Source: Pelomyxa schiedti (taxonomy: Eukaryota; Evosea; Pelobiontida; Pelomyxidae). From it: DNA of 64,000 nucleotides. Positions 46,645 through 57,733 of this stretch are shown here, piece by piece; the first letter of the stretch is position 1; the number at the start of each line of letters is the position of its first letter. Where the stretch lies: NCBI GenBank assembly GCA_020536535.1, contig JAHLWZ010000812.1, forward strand, positions 55,163-119,162, in the 5' to 3' direction. The notes below the pieces were generated by a model, which saw nothing but the letters and a program-made list of their open reading frames with translations, was not told the DNA's origin and did not search any database. Position numbers and translations under genes: made by a program.

Positions 46645-48260
46645 TTAGAAGTAGACATTATGAAATCCAATGTTGGCAAGCTGTGGGGCACCTGCAGCTA
46701 ATTGGAAGATGCCCCCAGTCACCAGAGGTGAGGAGTGTGGGGATGGTGGGATGTTTGACAAACTTGACATGCCCAGAGCTGTACAGAGAAGACTGGTTGT
46801 CTGGATTTCATTTTGAATTTCAGGCAACTTGACAACAAAGCAACCAGCTTGCTGTTGGGTCAATTCCTTGTTTTGATTGGGCACAAGCTTGTTTAGAATT
46901 ACTCCTGAAGTCACAGTACAGAGTGTTGTCAGCTTCTCCTTCCAGAACTGGTGAACCCCCTTTCTGGAGACCTGTTCCTGCTCAGCCCACAGTTGTGTTG
47001 GTTGATTTGCAGGAATCACGACTGTGCCAAAGATTGGTGGTCCTCTAGAGGTTTCTCTCTGTGCAATAGCTTCTTCAATGGGGTCAATTACAGAATTTGA
47101 CCTCAGAGGTGCCTCTTTGTTGATTGGCCAAAGACCAGTCCTTGCCCAAGCCACTTTGATTAAGTCAGGAACAAAAGCATACTCTAATCCCCTAGTGCAA
47201 GCAAGGAGCATTTGTATTCTATGTAGGGCAGTGCCTTCATCTCTCTTAGGTTTGTAGAAAGCCCTAAGTTTTTGCTTTAATACTCCATTGGGGGCTAGAT
47301 CCAATGGTTGTAGAATGTGAGAGGTATTTGGTGGTAAAATGAGGAGGTGTATCTGTGCTTTATACAGCTCAGCTCTAACTGCCTCATAGTTTCTACTTTT
47401 GTGGCCATCAGCAATCAACACTGCAGGAGCCACCCAACCAAGTTGTTTTCTTCGTAGCTCCACTTGGGGAATGAAGATTTGTTTGACCCAATCCAGGAAA
47501 ATGATGTTAGTGATCCAACCTGAGCTATTCCCAGCCCAGGCATATTGATTCTGCAAAGATGCTGGGAGCCACGGTAAATTCTTCAGATCAAAGATAAACA
47601 ATGGTGGTAAATGGCCTCCAGCAGCATCAATTGTCATCAAACAGGTGATGTGTCTGTCAATTGGTGCTGCTGACACAATAGGTCACCATAAGCAATGACT
47701 TGGGCTTTGCAAACACCAGCAGAGACAAAGGTCTCATCTGTATTAAAAGTCATTTCAGGGAGAAAATGGTGCTCATTGTATAAGTTTTCCCAATTCTGTA
47801 TACATCCTGTGATTTCCTCTTTGAAAACCACCAGTGTGGGAGTGAGCTCAAAAGAGAGAAGTGATGGAAAAGAAACCTTCTCTTTTTCAATGATCCTGGG
47901 AGTTCTTTTGTGTAACATTGCATGTCGTTTTAAGTAGCTGCACCACCATGTTCTACTGAATTTTGGAAGCCGCTTGGCAAGATTGTGTTGTGGAGTTTGC
48001 TTCCAAAAATCTTGAAGAAGAGAAGAAGCCTCAGCCAGTGTGTAATATTTCTTTGTTGCAGAGGTGCTTTGAAAGACTTTGACTGAGTCTGTGTCTTCTT
48101 CTGTTGACAAGGATGGAGGACGACCTCTTTTTGTGCTGTTGACCTTGCCATCTGTATGACCTCTAAATGTACTGCGTGCAACACCAGTAACCTCTCGAAC
48201 AATTGACTCAGTCTTGATTAGAAGTAGAGGACTTCCGCTTTTAGTCACCGACCAAAACAA
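46645..48260 (-). mobile_element. Pogo-like DNA transposon, transposase split by a frameshift
   Basis: Two overlapping minus-strand frames make one transposase of the DDE_1 (pogo/Tigger) type. The first (48260-47637) has helix-turn-helix-like DNA-binding sequence (KVNSTKRGRPPSLSTEE, WWCSYLKRHAMLHKRTP) and the first catalytic Asp in MTFNTDETFVSAGVC. The second (to 46645) has HITCLMTIDAAGGHLPPLFI, the second Asp in VLIADGHKSR and the third acidic site in NTSHILQPLDLAPNGVL. The frames part around 47650-47680, where homology crosses from one to the other within a few codons, so the gene is broken unless a tiny intron is spliced. The 5' limit is where the open frame begins, not a confirmed ATG. 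I did not find terminal inverted repeats by eye, so element ends are unknown. Confidence 0.75.
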
Positions 48261-49071
48261 GAATGTTGATGTTTCAACGAAAAAAAGATGGTGGGATTAA
48301 AAACCCTGGTGGATTTTGGTGAGAGTGCTCTACACTTTATTGAGTTGTACAAGTTTTGTCATGTTGCGCATTCTATTGGGTGCACAGCACCCATGGGTGT
48401 TGGGTGTAGGAACAATCACACAAATTGTTTTTCTGTTGCCAACCACCCCAATACTTACTGTGCTGTTAGCTTCTGTGGGCTCGAGAATAAGTCCCACAGA
48501 GGAAGAAAACGAGTGAGAGTGAAGAGAATAAAGAGTGTTCTCTTGTTTGTTTGGTTGTTGTTGTTGTAAGGGGGTAAAAAGGGAGTGTGTAAAATCTCGC
48601 AGAGCGGTTGTGCGATTGGGTTAAAAGGCTGCGATGTTCAAATGGATTCTCGGACAAGTGTGCATGTGATCAAAACCGCCTGCCACGTTGTTGTTGCTGT
48701 ATTTGTGCGCCCAGCTGCGCTGTGCGCTGATCATTACCTTCGCTGTCTCATTCTGGTAATAGTCCAGATTCGGCTCAGTCCTCAGTCTCTCCAATCATCC
48801 CGCTAAAGTGCGCCAGGACTTCAGAGCCTTGTGAGCAAGGCCAAGTTCGTGTACTTTGTGGAAGTACACAGTGCAGTTACGTGTGTTAGTGTGGCAGTAT
48901 GTCCTGTGGGTGCCTTTGTGGGGGCTTGTTGCCTACATTGGCCAAAGCGAGGCAACAAACGGCTGAATAAAATAATCAACAGACCGGAACGCCGTCATTT
49001 TCGTTATCGTCGCTCTGTATCGGCGGTATGGTGTTTTTTTTATTCAGCCATTTATCTGTTGTCTTCTGTTA
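48261..49071. other. Gene-poor stretch between transposase and ATPase gene
   Basis: About 810 bp with no reading frame I trust; open stretches here lack composition or similarity to support them. It may contain the right end of the transposon. No inverted repeat partner to the left flank (46440-46645) was recognised. Confidence 0.5.
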
Positions 49072-52000
49072 ATGAGAACGAGTGGAAGACAACGGAGCAG
49101 ACGGGCAGTACGTGGGCGAGGGCCAACAGTCATCAGCGCCGCTGCGCGTGCATCTGCAGTTGGCTCGGAGGCTAACACTGAAGTGCCCTCACCAAAGCAA
49201 GCTCCCGAGCTCATGACTGTGGGGCTGGCTGAGGCCTGCGGTCTCTTTCGAGAGTACCCTCTGGAGGTTTTCTCGCGTGCTTCACAGCTGATTACGGAGC
49301 CACAAGGCACCCTGGGGTTTGTGGTTACCATCTTTGGAGCACCAGGTTTTTTTATGTCTTGTCTGCTTTGAGTACAAGACAGAGAATCCACTGTGTTATA
49401 TTCTCTTCTGGCAGCTAACTGACACCTTCAGGATCTGGGAAAAGAACTGTACTTAACCTAATACATAAGAAAGCCAACAGGGAATTCTGCACTTTATCTG
49501 GTTCTCCAAATAGCAAGTTCGCCAAAATGGTCATGGTCATTGAAGGCTTGTTTTCTTTCAATAAAAACAAATGTAACCTCTGCTAAACAGAAGAGAATAT
49601 AACACAGTGGATTCTCTGTCTTTTAGGGAAAATAATACTGTCAAGGTATAGTACCTTTTTTTATTTACTTGTTTTATATACCTCAACCACTCCTGAATTT
49701 AAACCAGTACCCCAGCGACAGCAATGCTAAATATGGATCTCAATATTGCAGTAGCAAAGGCCGATATGGAGTGTAGCCTTACAGTGGGCACCCTAGAAAA
49801 CAGACTTCAGGGTGGACAAAAAGTTCCACTTACACTCTATTTTGAAGATTTTGACTTAATATTGGAGGTTTTTCCTCTCCACACCTGTATGCTTAGCTTA
49901 CACACTACCATAAAAAAAAACAAAAAGCAAACCCCAGGTAAAAGCCAACGTTTACTGAAAGCCCTACAGGAGGTGTTACTTCTATTAAACAACTTGGGTG
50001 TTTCAGTGGTATTCACAGGGAGTAACAAGCTACTCCTTCCGGAGATTGGAACTCATTGGAAAGTGTACAATGCATCACAGCTTGTATGCTCTACCTAAGT
50101 TAGCTTGCACTCATGTAAACTGAAGGTTTCTAATATCACATTTGCTGAAGCATATCATATTCTGCAGAAGAATGCCCCGAAAGTAGTATCTGGTAACAAA
50201 CAGGAAGTAGGGAAGGTACCATCTATATCAGCCCAAGGTCCACTCAGAAAACAAATTTTGTAAATTTCAGATCGCCAGCCTTATCAGAGGTCCAATTGTA
50301 ATTTGCTCTGAGTTTCTATCACAGTAAGTAAAGAAGGGGGTTAGAGAATGTTAAAATATGATGCAGATTAACCACTAGTAGCATATCACCTCGTAGTTGT
50401 CTAAGGAATACATTCAATCACATCTTAAAGATGTGTGTGCTTTTGCATATGCTCTTCAAGGAAAATTTTAATTTTTTTATTTTCCTCTTTCAGGTACCAG
50501 CACTACGAGTGCACTGAGAACCTAAGCAAGTCCTTTTTAAAGGAATTTACAATACTCTTATCACACCCAAGTAACATCAAATACCACAATAAGCATGGCT
50601 TGATATACAAAATAATAAGGCACATGAACCCTCAATGTAAGGAAACGGCACTTTGTTTGGTTCTGACCCTTAGTTCAGGTTTTGACACAATCTTTACCTA
50701 TGGTATGACACTTAACAAAACTGGGCTCATTGAGGTGGCCTTTGAGTGTGAAAACCAGGATATACTGATTGTGCCTGATCCTTGTCCTTGTGCACTCTCG
50801 GCTATGTGCCAGACTCTCATAAATAGCCCAGTGGTAGGGAGAGACAATTGGCTAACCTAACACTACTTACTAAGGTCCAGTCCATTCTGGATTCTTCCTG
50901 TGGACATAATACAGCCACATTTGCTGGAGAATTTAAAAGACAAATTGCTTTGGACCTGGCGAAGTTCTGGTCCCCAATTCAGTTTTACATTTTTGATCAA
51001 ACTGGCTACCACTGTGACTTGAGTTCATACCAATACCATCCTCTTTTATGTACTGATATTGAACTGGATAGACCTGCAATATGCTTCCGCTACATATGAA
51101 AAAGATAGGTTGTACACTCTTGACACACTGGTGAATAACCGTGTGGGAACTATCGAATGTGACACCCAGCATGAGAGTTTTGACTGGATCTACTATGGCA
51201 TTAGAGATGATTCGCACTCAGGAAAGCCCAATAATATAATGGGTCTGTCCCATTCCTCATAGTTACATATTGTGACTTCCATTCAACAGTTGTATGCCGA
51301 GTGACAAGCATTACTGAACAACACTTACTATGTGCCGCATGTTTGGACTTCTTCAGATCACAAAATAGAAAAAACACATCTGGTAAGCATATCTACACCA
51401 GAAGTCAAATTGACCAGTTTTAGGAATCTTTGCCTTCTTAAGTGAGCACCCATTTTCAACAAATGCTGATATTGATATTTTAATAAACAACAAACTGGAT
51501 GTAAGTCAAGACCTTTGTTTTGTCATTACTTAGTGCCTGATAGGCGGATGAAATGGCCAACCATCAAAAAAAATTCTTCAAAATCATATCTGGTCCTGAG
51601 GTATTCTCAAGCAGTAGAGAAGATGTGCTCTTTGCAATTGAAAAAGGTGCGGAGCATGGGTTATCTGAATTTCGTCACATAAACCAAAACAAAAACCATG
51701 TACAGAGGAAAAACCCATGTGTGATGCATCCACCCTAACACCTGATGCTACTGAAATTGATTCTTTCCGAGCCAACTTCCCAAACTTAGTTGAAGCCCTG
51801 GGGTGGGGCCCTGAGTCAATATTTCTGGCAACACATGAAGTGCTTTTCAAGTCTCACAGAGAGTTTTTGGCACTTGCCATGCCCATTTCAGAGGAGAACA
51901 GACCCATGGATATGTACATGAGCTTTGTTTGCCACTTGTCAGACTTTCAAGTAATTTTCCACTAGTTTTGAAGTTCAGTGCATTGATAACACACCAGATA

Positions 52001-52162
52001 CAACGCATTGCCCGAGAGATTAAGGGGCTTACAGAGGAAGACCAAGAAAGGCTGTATCATTTACCACATGACAACGTTCTGGTGCCAAAGCATCTTCGCC
52101 ATGTCTCAGAGCTTCAGTCTGCCAGACACTGGATTGAGTGGCTTACAAAGAACTGCTCCTAG
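49072..52162 (+). CDS. Unclassified P-loop ATPase protein with many introns
   Basis: It starts at the ATG at 49072 (MRTSGRQRSRRAVRGRG). After splicing the intron at 49346-49431, a Walker A motif appears (VVTIFGAPGSGKRTVLNLI). A Walker B-like strand follows (VPLTLYFEDFDLIL), then KSQRLLKALQEVLLLLNNLG and VSVVFTGSNKLLLPEIG, the order of an AAA/STAND-type ATPase core. The downstream part (TILLSHPSNIKYHNKHGLIY, GEFKRQIALDLAKFWSPIQF, ALGWGPESIFLATHEVLFKS, ELQSARHWIEWLTKNCS) is not a family I know. ATPase plus unknown C-terminus next to a transposon recalls Crinkler/RHS-type expanded families, but I have no specific match. The 3' boundary assumes one gene; it could be two. Base composition is AT-rich compared with the flanking genes. 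Confidence 0.55.
49376..49410. repeat. Left arm of a 35-bp perfect inverted repeat, inside an intron
   Basis: This arm begins AAGACAGAGAATCCACTGTG and lies wholly in the intron 49346-49431. Its exact reverse complement is at 49588-49622 in the next intron. Confidence 0.95.
49588..49622. repeat. Right arm of the 35-bp perfect inverted repeat, inside the next intron
   Basis: This arm begins CAGAAGAGAATATAACACAG and lies in the intron 49573-49626. Between the arms are 177 bases that include the complete 141-nt exon 49432-49572. Confidence 0.95.
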
Positions 52163-52969
52163 TTGAACCCTGCCTTTCTTAACTTGGGCAAAATTCGGAA
52201 GTAAAAGAAAGCAAGCTTGTTGCTAATCGTAAGTCAGGGTGACATCCATTATCCCACTCTTGTTAAGTGGGCATGCTAAGTAGGTTGCCTCCTTGAAGCC
52301 TATACTTGCGTGAGCAGCACAAATGTTGTTTGGAATGTAGAAACATTGTATTGTAGTCGTTTTTCATGTAGAAACTTTGTATTGCTTTTGTTGTGAAACT
52401 CCGATCCACCCAATTCTTCACCCATTATGAGACAGTAAGTCGTCAACAGAGTTTGTTGCTTGTAAGACCTTTCTGAGTTCTCAGTGTTCTTATTGTACCA
52501 TCTGGTGCAAAGTACCAAGAGCTCTCACTGCAGGGAATGTGACAAAAGAAAGTGTTCCGTAGGTCGAGATCGTTCTGCTGTCAACTGGAAGGATAGTTCG
52601 GTCCATGTGTATGACCACCAAGGTGAAACAACGTTGTTTGAGGTGGACTACTCCATATGACATCGCGTAGGTTCTACTGCCAACGCTTCTACGAGCACGC
52701 GAAACAACCACCAGAACTACAAAAAAGCGTAGATCTCGTGCCCATATCTGAGATGCCAACGGACGGCCAAAAACAACGGGGGTGTCCCCAACAGATACAC
52801 GGCCTTACGTCGTTTGAATTTCCGTAAAAAAATGATTTCACCGTAAAGATGGGAAAAAACAAAAAATCAGGCGAAATAAAATTAAAGACCCGGGCGTGTT
52901 GTCAAACAACACAACCTCAGTTGACAACTGACACCGAGAGATTGTATTTGTATTCTTTTTATTATATCA
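52163..52969. other. Intergenic stretch with one unexplained minus-strand open frame
   Basis: About 800 bp. A minus-strand frame at roughly 52795-52490 stays open for about 100 codons (VGDTPVVFGRPLASQIWARD at its start) but has an ATG only well inside and no similarity I recognise. The right end carries the leader of the ankyrin-TBC gene. Confidence 0.4.
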
Positions 52970-55900
52970 ATGTCTACGGCCGCACGTGTGTACCGCCTGC
53001 CATGTTGTGATGTTCTCGTTTCGCAGTGCCTCACTTATTATTGGATCTATTGCACCTTTCGTCCACTTATTCGTTTGGTCGTTTTACTCTGTGCGTGTAT
53101 TCTGCAACTAATTTCATTGGAACAGGGAAGGACAGATCGGCGTTCGAAAGGAGATTCCGGTGCCGCTCTTTCTCACCAGGAGCGATTTCCTATCAAGATA
53201 TCGTAAATGCTGGGAAAGCATCACAGGAAAGAGGCACTCCTTCACTTGCTGTCGAACTGCCCACCCCACCTTCTAGTTCTTCTAATTCCACAACTCATCA
53301 TTCCACAACCTCCAACTCCACAGCTGTCACCTCGGCAGCCGCCATCCCTTCTACGGGAACATCATCACTTTCCCAACCAAATTCATCATCCAACAGAGGA
53401 TTTGTTGTACCATCAGTTTCTTTCACTTCAAGCACTGACCAGAGTGCAGCAACCCACCATAAACGGCGGCTATCTCTATTCTCAGGATTGAGAAAGGGAC
53501 CCTCAAAAGCTCCCTCTGGGGCAGACTCAAACCTGTGGTTAGATGGAAACATTCCAGAAAAACCTATTCCCCCACCACTGCCTGTCTCAGCATCTCCAAA
53601 GAGGCACTCCATCCACCTTCTCACTCATGCCTACGACTCAGACCAGACAACTCTTAGACCTCTTTCTTCACCTAAAACGCGAAGCTCTCTCCGCCAGAGC
53701 TCGGATAAACAATCTCTCCCTCCCCCACCCAATCAACCTGCTCCGCAGCCGGGTACAGAGGAGTTAACACAGGAGGTATCGTCAATTGATTACACAACAA
53801 CTACCGCTACTACAACTACAACCTCTTCCTCGCAGCTCAATATTGCTACTACAATCTTGGACCCTTCTATTTCTACTGCACCCTCAATGAGCAGTCCTAC
53901 ACTGACTGCTAAGATTTTAAATCGTTCCGATGTAGATAAAAAATATAGTTCTATGGGTGCCGACTTTTTTGAAATTGAGCCAACGTGTTTTGGATCAAAG
54001 GATTTCTCAATAGAGGTATTCCTGACATCCAGTCCCTTTTAATATTGGGTGCAGAATGAATCCAGACCACCACTTCACAGAGCTGTATTTTTGTATTCCA
54101 CCCTTTTTTTCTTCATCTTAAAAATGACTGAAAATAAAAGAGGAGTTGATGCAGTACGCAGTGAACTCGAAAAATCTGCAAATATACACGCACGATATAT
54201 TGTAGACAATAGTACCGCACTACACGCCGCCGTCATCAACGGAGATGTTGCTGTCCTTCGACTTCTACTAGAAGCTGGTGCTTCTCAGGATGCTCAAGAT
54301 AAAAGTAACAACACACCACTACATTTGGGTACACACAACTCCAATGTTGAGGCTGTGAGAATTTTACTGGAAGACTGTCCCAAAGTATTTACCCACGGGA
54401 AGAAAAAGTTAACTTTTTCATCAGGCAGTTCTGAATACAAGAAATGTAGATGGCAACACCCCTCTACATGTTGCTGTTATGATGAGGAATAGCCAAATAA
54501 CAGGCATGCTCATGACATTAAGAGACAAACCTGACTCAAACGTGTATGGCATCTATACTTCTTCCATCCACAAAACTCATTTACCCCAGGTATAATGTGG
54601 CGGGCTACGTTCCGTTGCATCTAGCTGTTCTTAACAATGATCTCAAAACCGTCGAAATTCTTTTGAAAGCTGGAGCTGACCCAAATTCGAGTTAACTTTT
54701 ATCCTGGCTAACTCCGTAGTTTTTTAACCTTTTTCAGGAGGCCCCTTGCAGGAAACGGCCTTACATCAGGCAGTACTAGGGCACGTTGAGAAACCTGAAT
54801 TCGTTTCATTGCTGTTGCAGGTTTGATTTATACTGACTCTATGAGAGCAGTGATTTGTTCACCAGAATAAAGCCGACCCTGGGCTCTCTGATGGTGCGGG
54901 CAACATTCCTCTGTATTATGCCCTCGTTAAAAAGCGTGAGGTAGGGCCACCTTGATACCTCGTTCTACAACGTCAATTCCATTCTAATTCGTTCAACAAG
55001 GCCACAATTTCTACATTTGTGAAGGAAAACCCCACTGATATGTGCTATGTTTATGACTTCAAGCTCCAAATTTTGAGGGAGACTCACCCTGAAAGACTCC
55101 TTCCCAAGCATTTGTGCGCTGCTTCCTTTGTTTCAACTTTTCTTGGCTCTAACTTCAGCAGTGATGTTCCAATTAAACCCTCAAAAAATGCCATCAAATG
55201 GGAAAAGATGATGTCGGACTGGGAGAAAGCTAAAAAACCAAAGGTAAATCCATTTCTTTCTTGGTGAATATAATAAGCTTTCCAGGTTAGAAAGGCATGC
55301 CTGAAAGGTGTTCCAGCTTCAGTACGCCCTGTAGTGTGGTTATTATTATCACGCTCTTCAAGTCTACGAGCAAAGAACGCAAGCACATATTCTGTAGTTT
55401 ATTCTTTGTGTGACACCACTTACACTAACATTTATAAGTTACTCTTAAACGCCAGTCCACCAACTCCGGTTCTTACACAAATTGATGCTGACGTTAAACG
55501 TGCAGTACTGCTACAACATTTTCATGACGTAGATCATGAAGCTTTACAGTTATCCCTTTTCAAATTGCTTCGAGTTTATGCAGTTCACGATCCCAGCCTT
55601 GGGTACAGACAGGTGAGCTCCTATCAACAACAATCAAAGACCTAACTCAAATGCAGGGAATGGCGGAAATTGCTGCCTTTTTATTACTGCACTTGGATGA
55701 AGAGGTTCTTTCTCAACGCCATTCGCCAGACAGCCCTAACTCTGGAAGTAGAATTCATTTTGGACTTTTGTGCAACTGATGTCCGATGAAAACTATTCAT
55801 TACGGAACGTATTTCTTGAAGGGAACACAGCACTTCAGAAATTTTTTGCCACTCAGGTTTGGATTGCTGATGCTGTTGAGGTAACCAAATTTTGCAGAAA

Positions 55901-56470
55901 CAATTACTTAGTCAAGACACACCACATGTGTGGGCACATTTCAAAGCACGAGCTGTTGAGAGTAGACTGCAGATGTATCTAACGGAATGGTTTGAACTTT
56001 CTTTTGTGGTTGATGGCTCTATAATATCGCCTATTACAGGTTTATCACGTTATACCTGCGTGTACTTCCATATGACATCGTAGCTGGTGTTTTTGACCTT
56101 CTGTTTTATGAAGGATATGAAGTTTTGTATGCTGTCACTGTAGCCATTTTCTACACCTTCCGAAGTATTATGCCAACCTTCTTCAACTCAATTAAACGAA
56201 GCAGAGGAAATCCTTGCTGTAAATGATGATGGCCTTCTTGTCAACAAAGTGAGAGATATACACCTTCTCTTCGACAGCTGTCAAATCAGCACTGAGGAGT
56301 TTCTCACCAATACCACGAAATTCTTGCACAGCAGGAAAGAACTACCAACATTTTCACCCACCAAACTACCCAGCACCACAACACCAGGGACTCCACTTAG
56401 GATGTCACAGTGTACATCACCACCCCCTCGTAAGGTATTAAATGCCCACATTATCGTTACCAATGGCTGA
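52970..56470 (+). CDS. Ankyrin-repeat and TBC-domain protein (putative RabGAP)
   Basis: The best start is the ATG at 52970, whose short exon joins (acceptor near 53125) to KDRSAFERRFRCRSFSPGAI. A Ser/Thr/Pro-rich region of about 280 residues follows. Ankyrin repeats come next: NSTALHAAVINGDVAVLRLL, NNTPLHLGTHNSNVEAVRIL, GNTPLHVAVM, YVPLHLAVLNNDLKTVEILL and ETALHQAVLGHVEKPEFVSL. The TBC domain begins KACLKGVPASVRPVVWLLLS and has both catalytic fingers: QIDADVKRA (IxxDxxR) and LGYRQGMAEIAAFLLLHLDE (YxQ). Then EEAFWTFVQLM, PHVWAHFKARAVESRLQMYL and YEGYEVLYAVTVAIF. The tail is Ser/Thr/Pro-rich with the stop at 56468-56470. With both fingers kept, GAP activity is expected. At least ten short introns. 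Confidence 0.85.
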
Positions 56471-56654
56471 TATGAAACTAGGACTCCTCATGAACAGAAA
56501 GTAAAATTAGCATTATTGTCTCCCTCTTTCTGAAAGGAAAGAGGAGAGAAAATGTGACTAAATGTAACAAATTTTGGTTCTTTCATTCACAATTTTTCAA
56601 AACAAACAACAAGCAACACCCTAGGTTCTTGTCTTCCCAAAAGCACCCACAAAC

Positions 56655-57670
56655 ATGTTGTTACGTAGGCTATCCAAGACACTCCACACGCCTCCAATCA
56701 TAGAGTCATCCACGTTGCAGCAACAGCAGCAACAACCAGGTGATTTGAGTAGTAGTGAGGTTCAACAACAGCCACAATCCAACGGCGAAGGTCACAGTCA
56801 TCATGGTCACCACATACACTTGCATCACCATCATCAGCACATCGAGCCTGCTGTTGTGGATCCCGCTGCGGCTGTGAGGGTACTTCTGGAGGCCGAGCAT
56901 GAGGTATGCTATTCATTGTGTGTTTGTGTGAGCAAAGATAGTAGGATTGTATAGTACAAATACCAAGATAATGTCTGCGGTGGTGATTGATAATAGGCTG
57001 TTATGTTAGGCTGAATTGATAGTCAAGGCAGCTAGATCCGTGAGGTCTGAAATGCTCAAGCACGCCAAAGAGGAGGCTCTCACGGAAACTTCCACCATGA
57101 AGAACGAATTTGAACAACACCTGGAAGAAATCAGGCAGCAGGTTTGATTGCATTCCCAGTTCCCTGTTATCAATGCACTTTATCAATGTGACTTGTGCAC
57201 TTCAAGTGTATTAATACTACGATGACGTCACACTCAAACTCGCACTCGTTGCCTTCCCACCAATTAACCCATCCCATAAGTGCGGAAATGAAGTTGAGGC
57301 AGCGAGGATCCAAACAGCCAAGAGGGTCAAGGAGACCCAAGCGGCGATCCGCACCACGGTCGCAGACAACGGCCCCAAAGTAGCCAGATTCCTCGTAGAG
57401 TGCGTTGTGGGCGAAGAATGCATAGACGCTGACAGCCTGGACCAGGTCCACCACGACTACAATCCCACAATGACGAGCCGCAGGCGCAGCAGCACCTACG
57501 AAGACCTCTTTGGAGTAGCCGCAACCGCCGTGACACGCCGCGACGACGCCGTTGTGGAATCTAGCAACGCCAAGGAGGATGTCGAGGCACCGCCATCACA
57601 AAACGCAGATGTACCCACGACGAGCCAATTAGGCACAGCATATCAACAGCAGCCTGGAGACGAACCATGA
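56655..57670 (+). CDS. V-type ATPase subunit G with N- and C-terminal extensions
   Basis: Subunit G pairs with subunit E as the peripheral stalk of the proton pump. It starts at the ATG at 56655. About 65 residues are Gln-rich with a His cluster (HSHHGHHIHLHHHHQH). The core follows: AAVRVLLEAEHEAELIVKAA, RSEMLKHAKEEALTETSTMK, EFEQHLEEIRQQ, then after an intron EVEAARIQTAKRVKETQAAI and VARFLVECVVGEE. This matches the conserved LLxAExxA start and coiled-coil pattern of Vma10. Animal and yeast subunits are about 115 residues; this one is roughly twice that because of the extensions. Stop at 57668-57670. Confidence 0.8.
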
Positions 57671-57733
57671 TCATGATCAAAAATTTTTCACTGAAAAAAG
57701 AGAATCGTTTGGTTGGAAGTTGGTCATTGGTTA

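Noticed and set aside
48288-48569. Plus-strand frame of 93 codons right of the transposase
   Set aside because: No recognisable domain, no A-rich leader, and it could be non-coding transposon flank.
46440-48700. Terminal inverted repeats of the pogo-like element
   Set aside because: Compared both flanks by eye and found no convincing pair; a computed search is needed.
49376-49622. A stand-alone MITE or CRISPR-like repeat
   Set aside because: There are only two arms, inverted, and the spacer is a coding exon with splice sites, so an intron-pairing structure explains it better.
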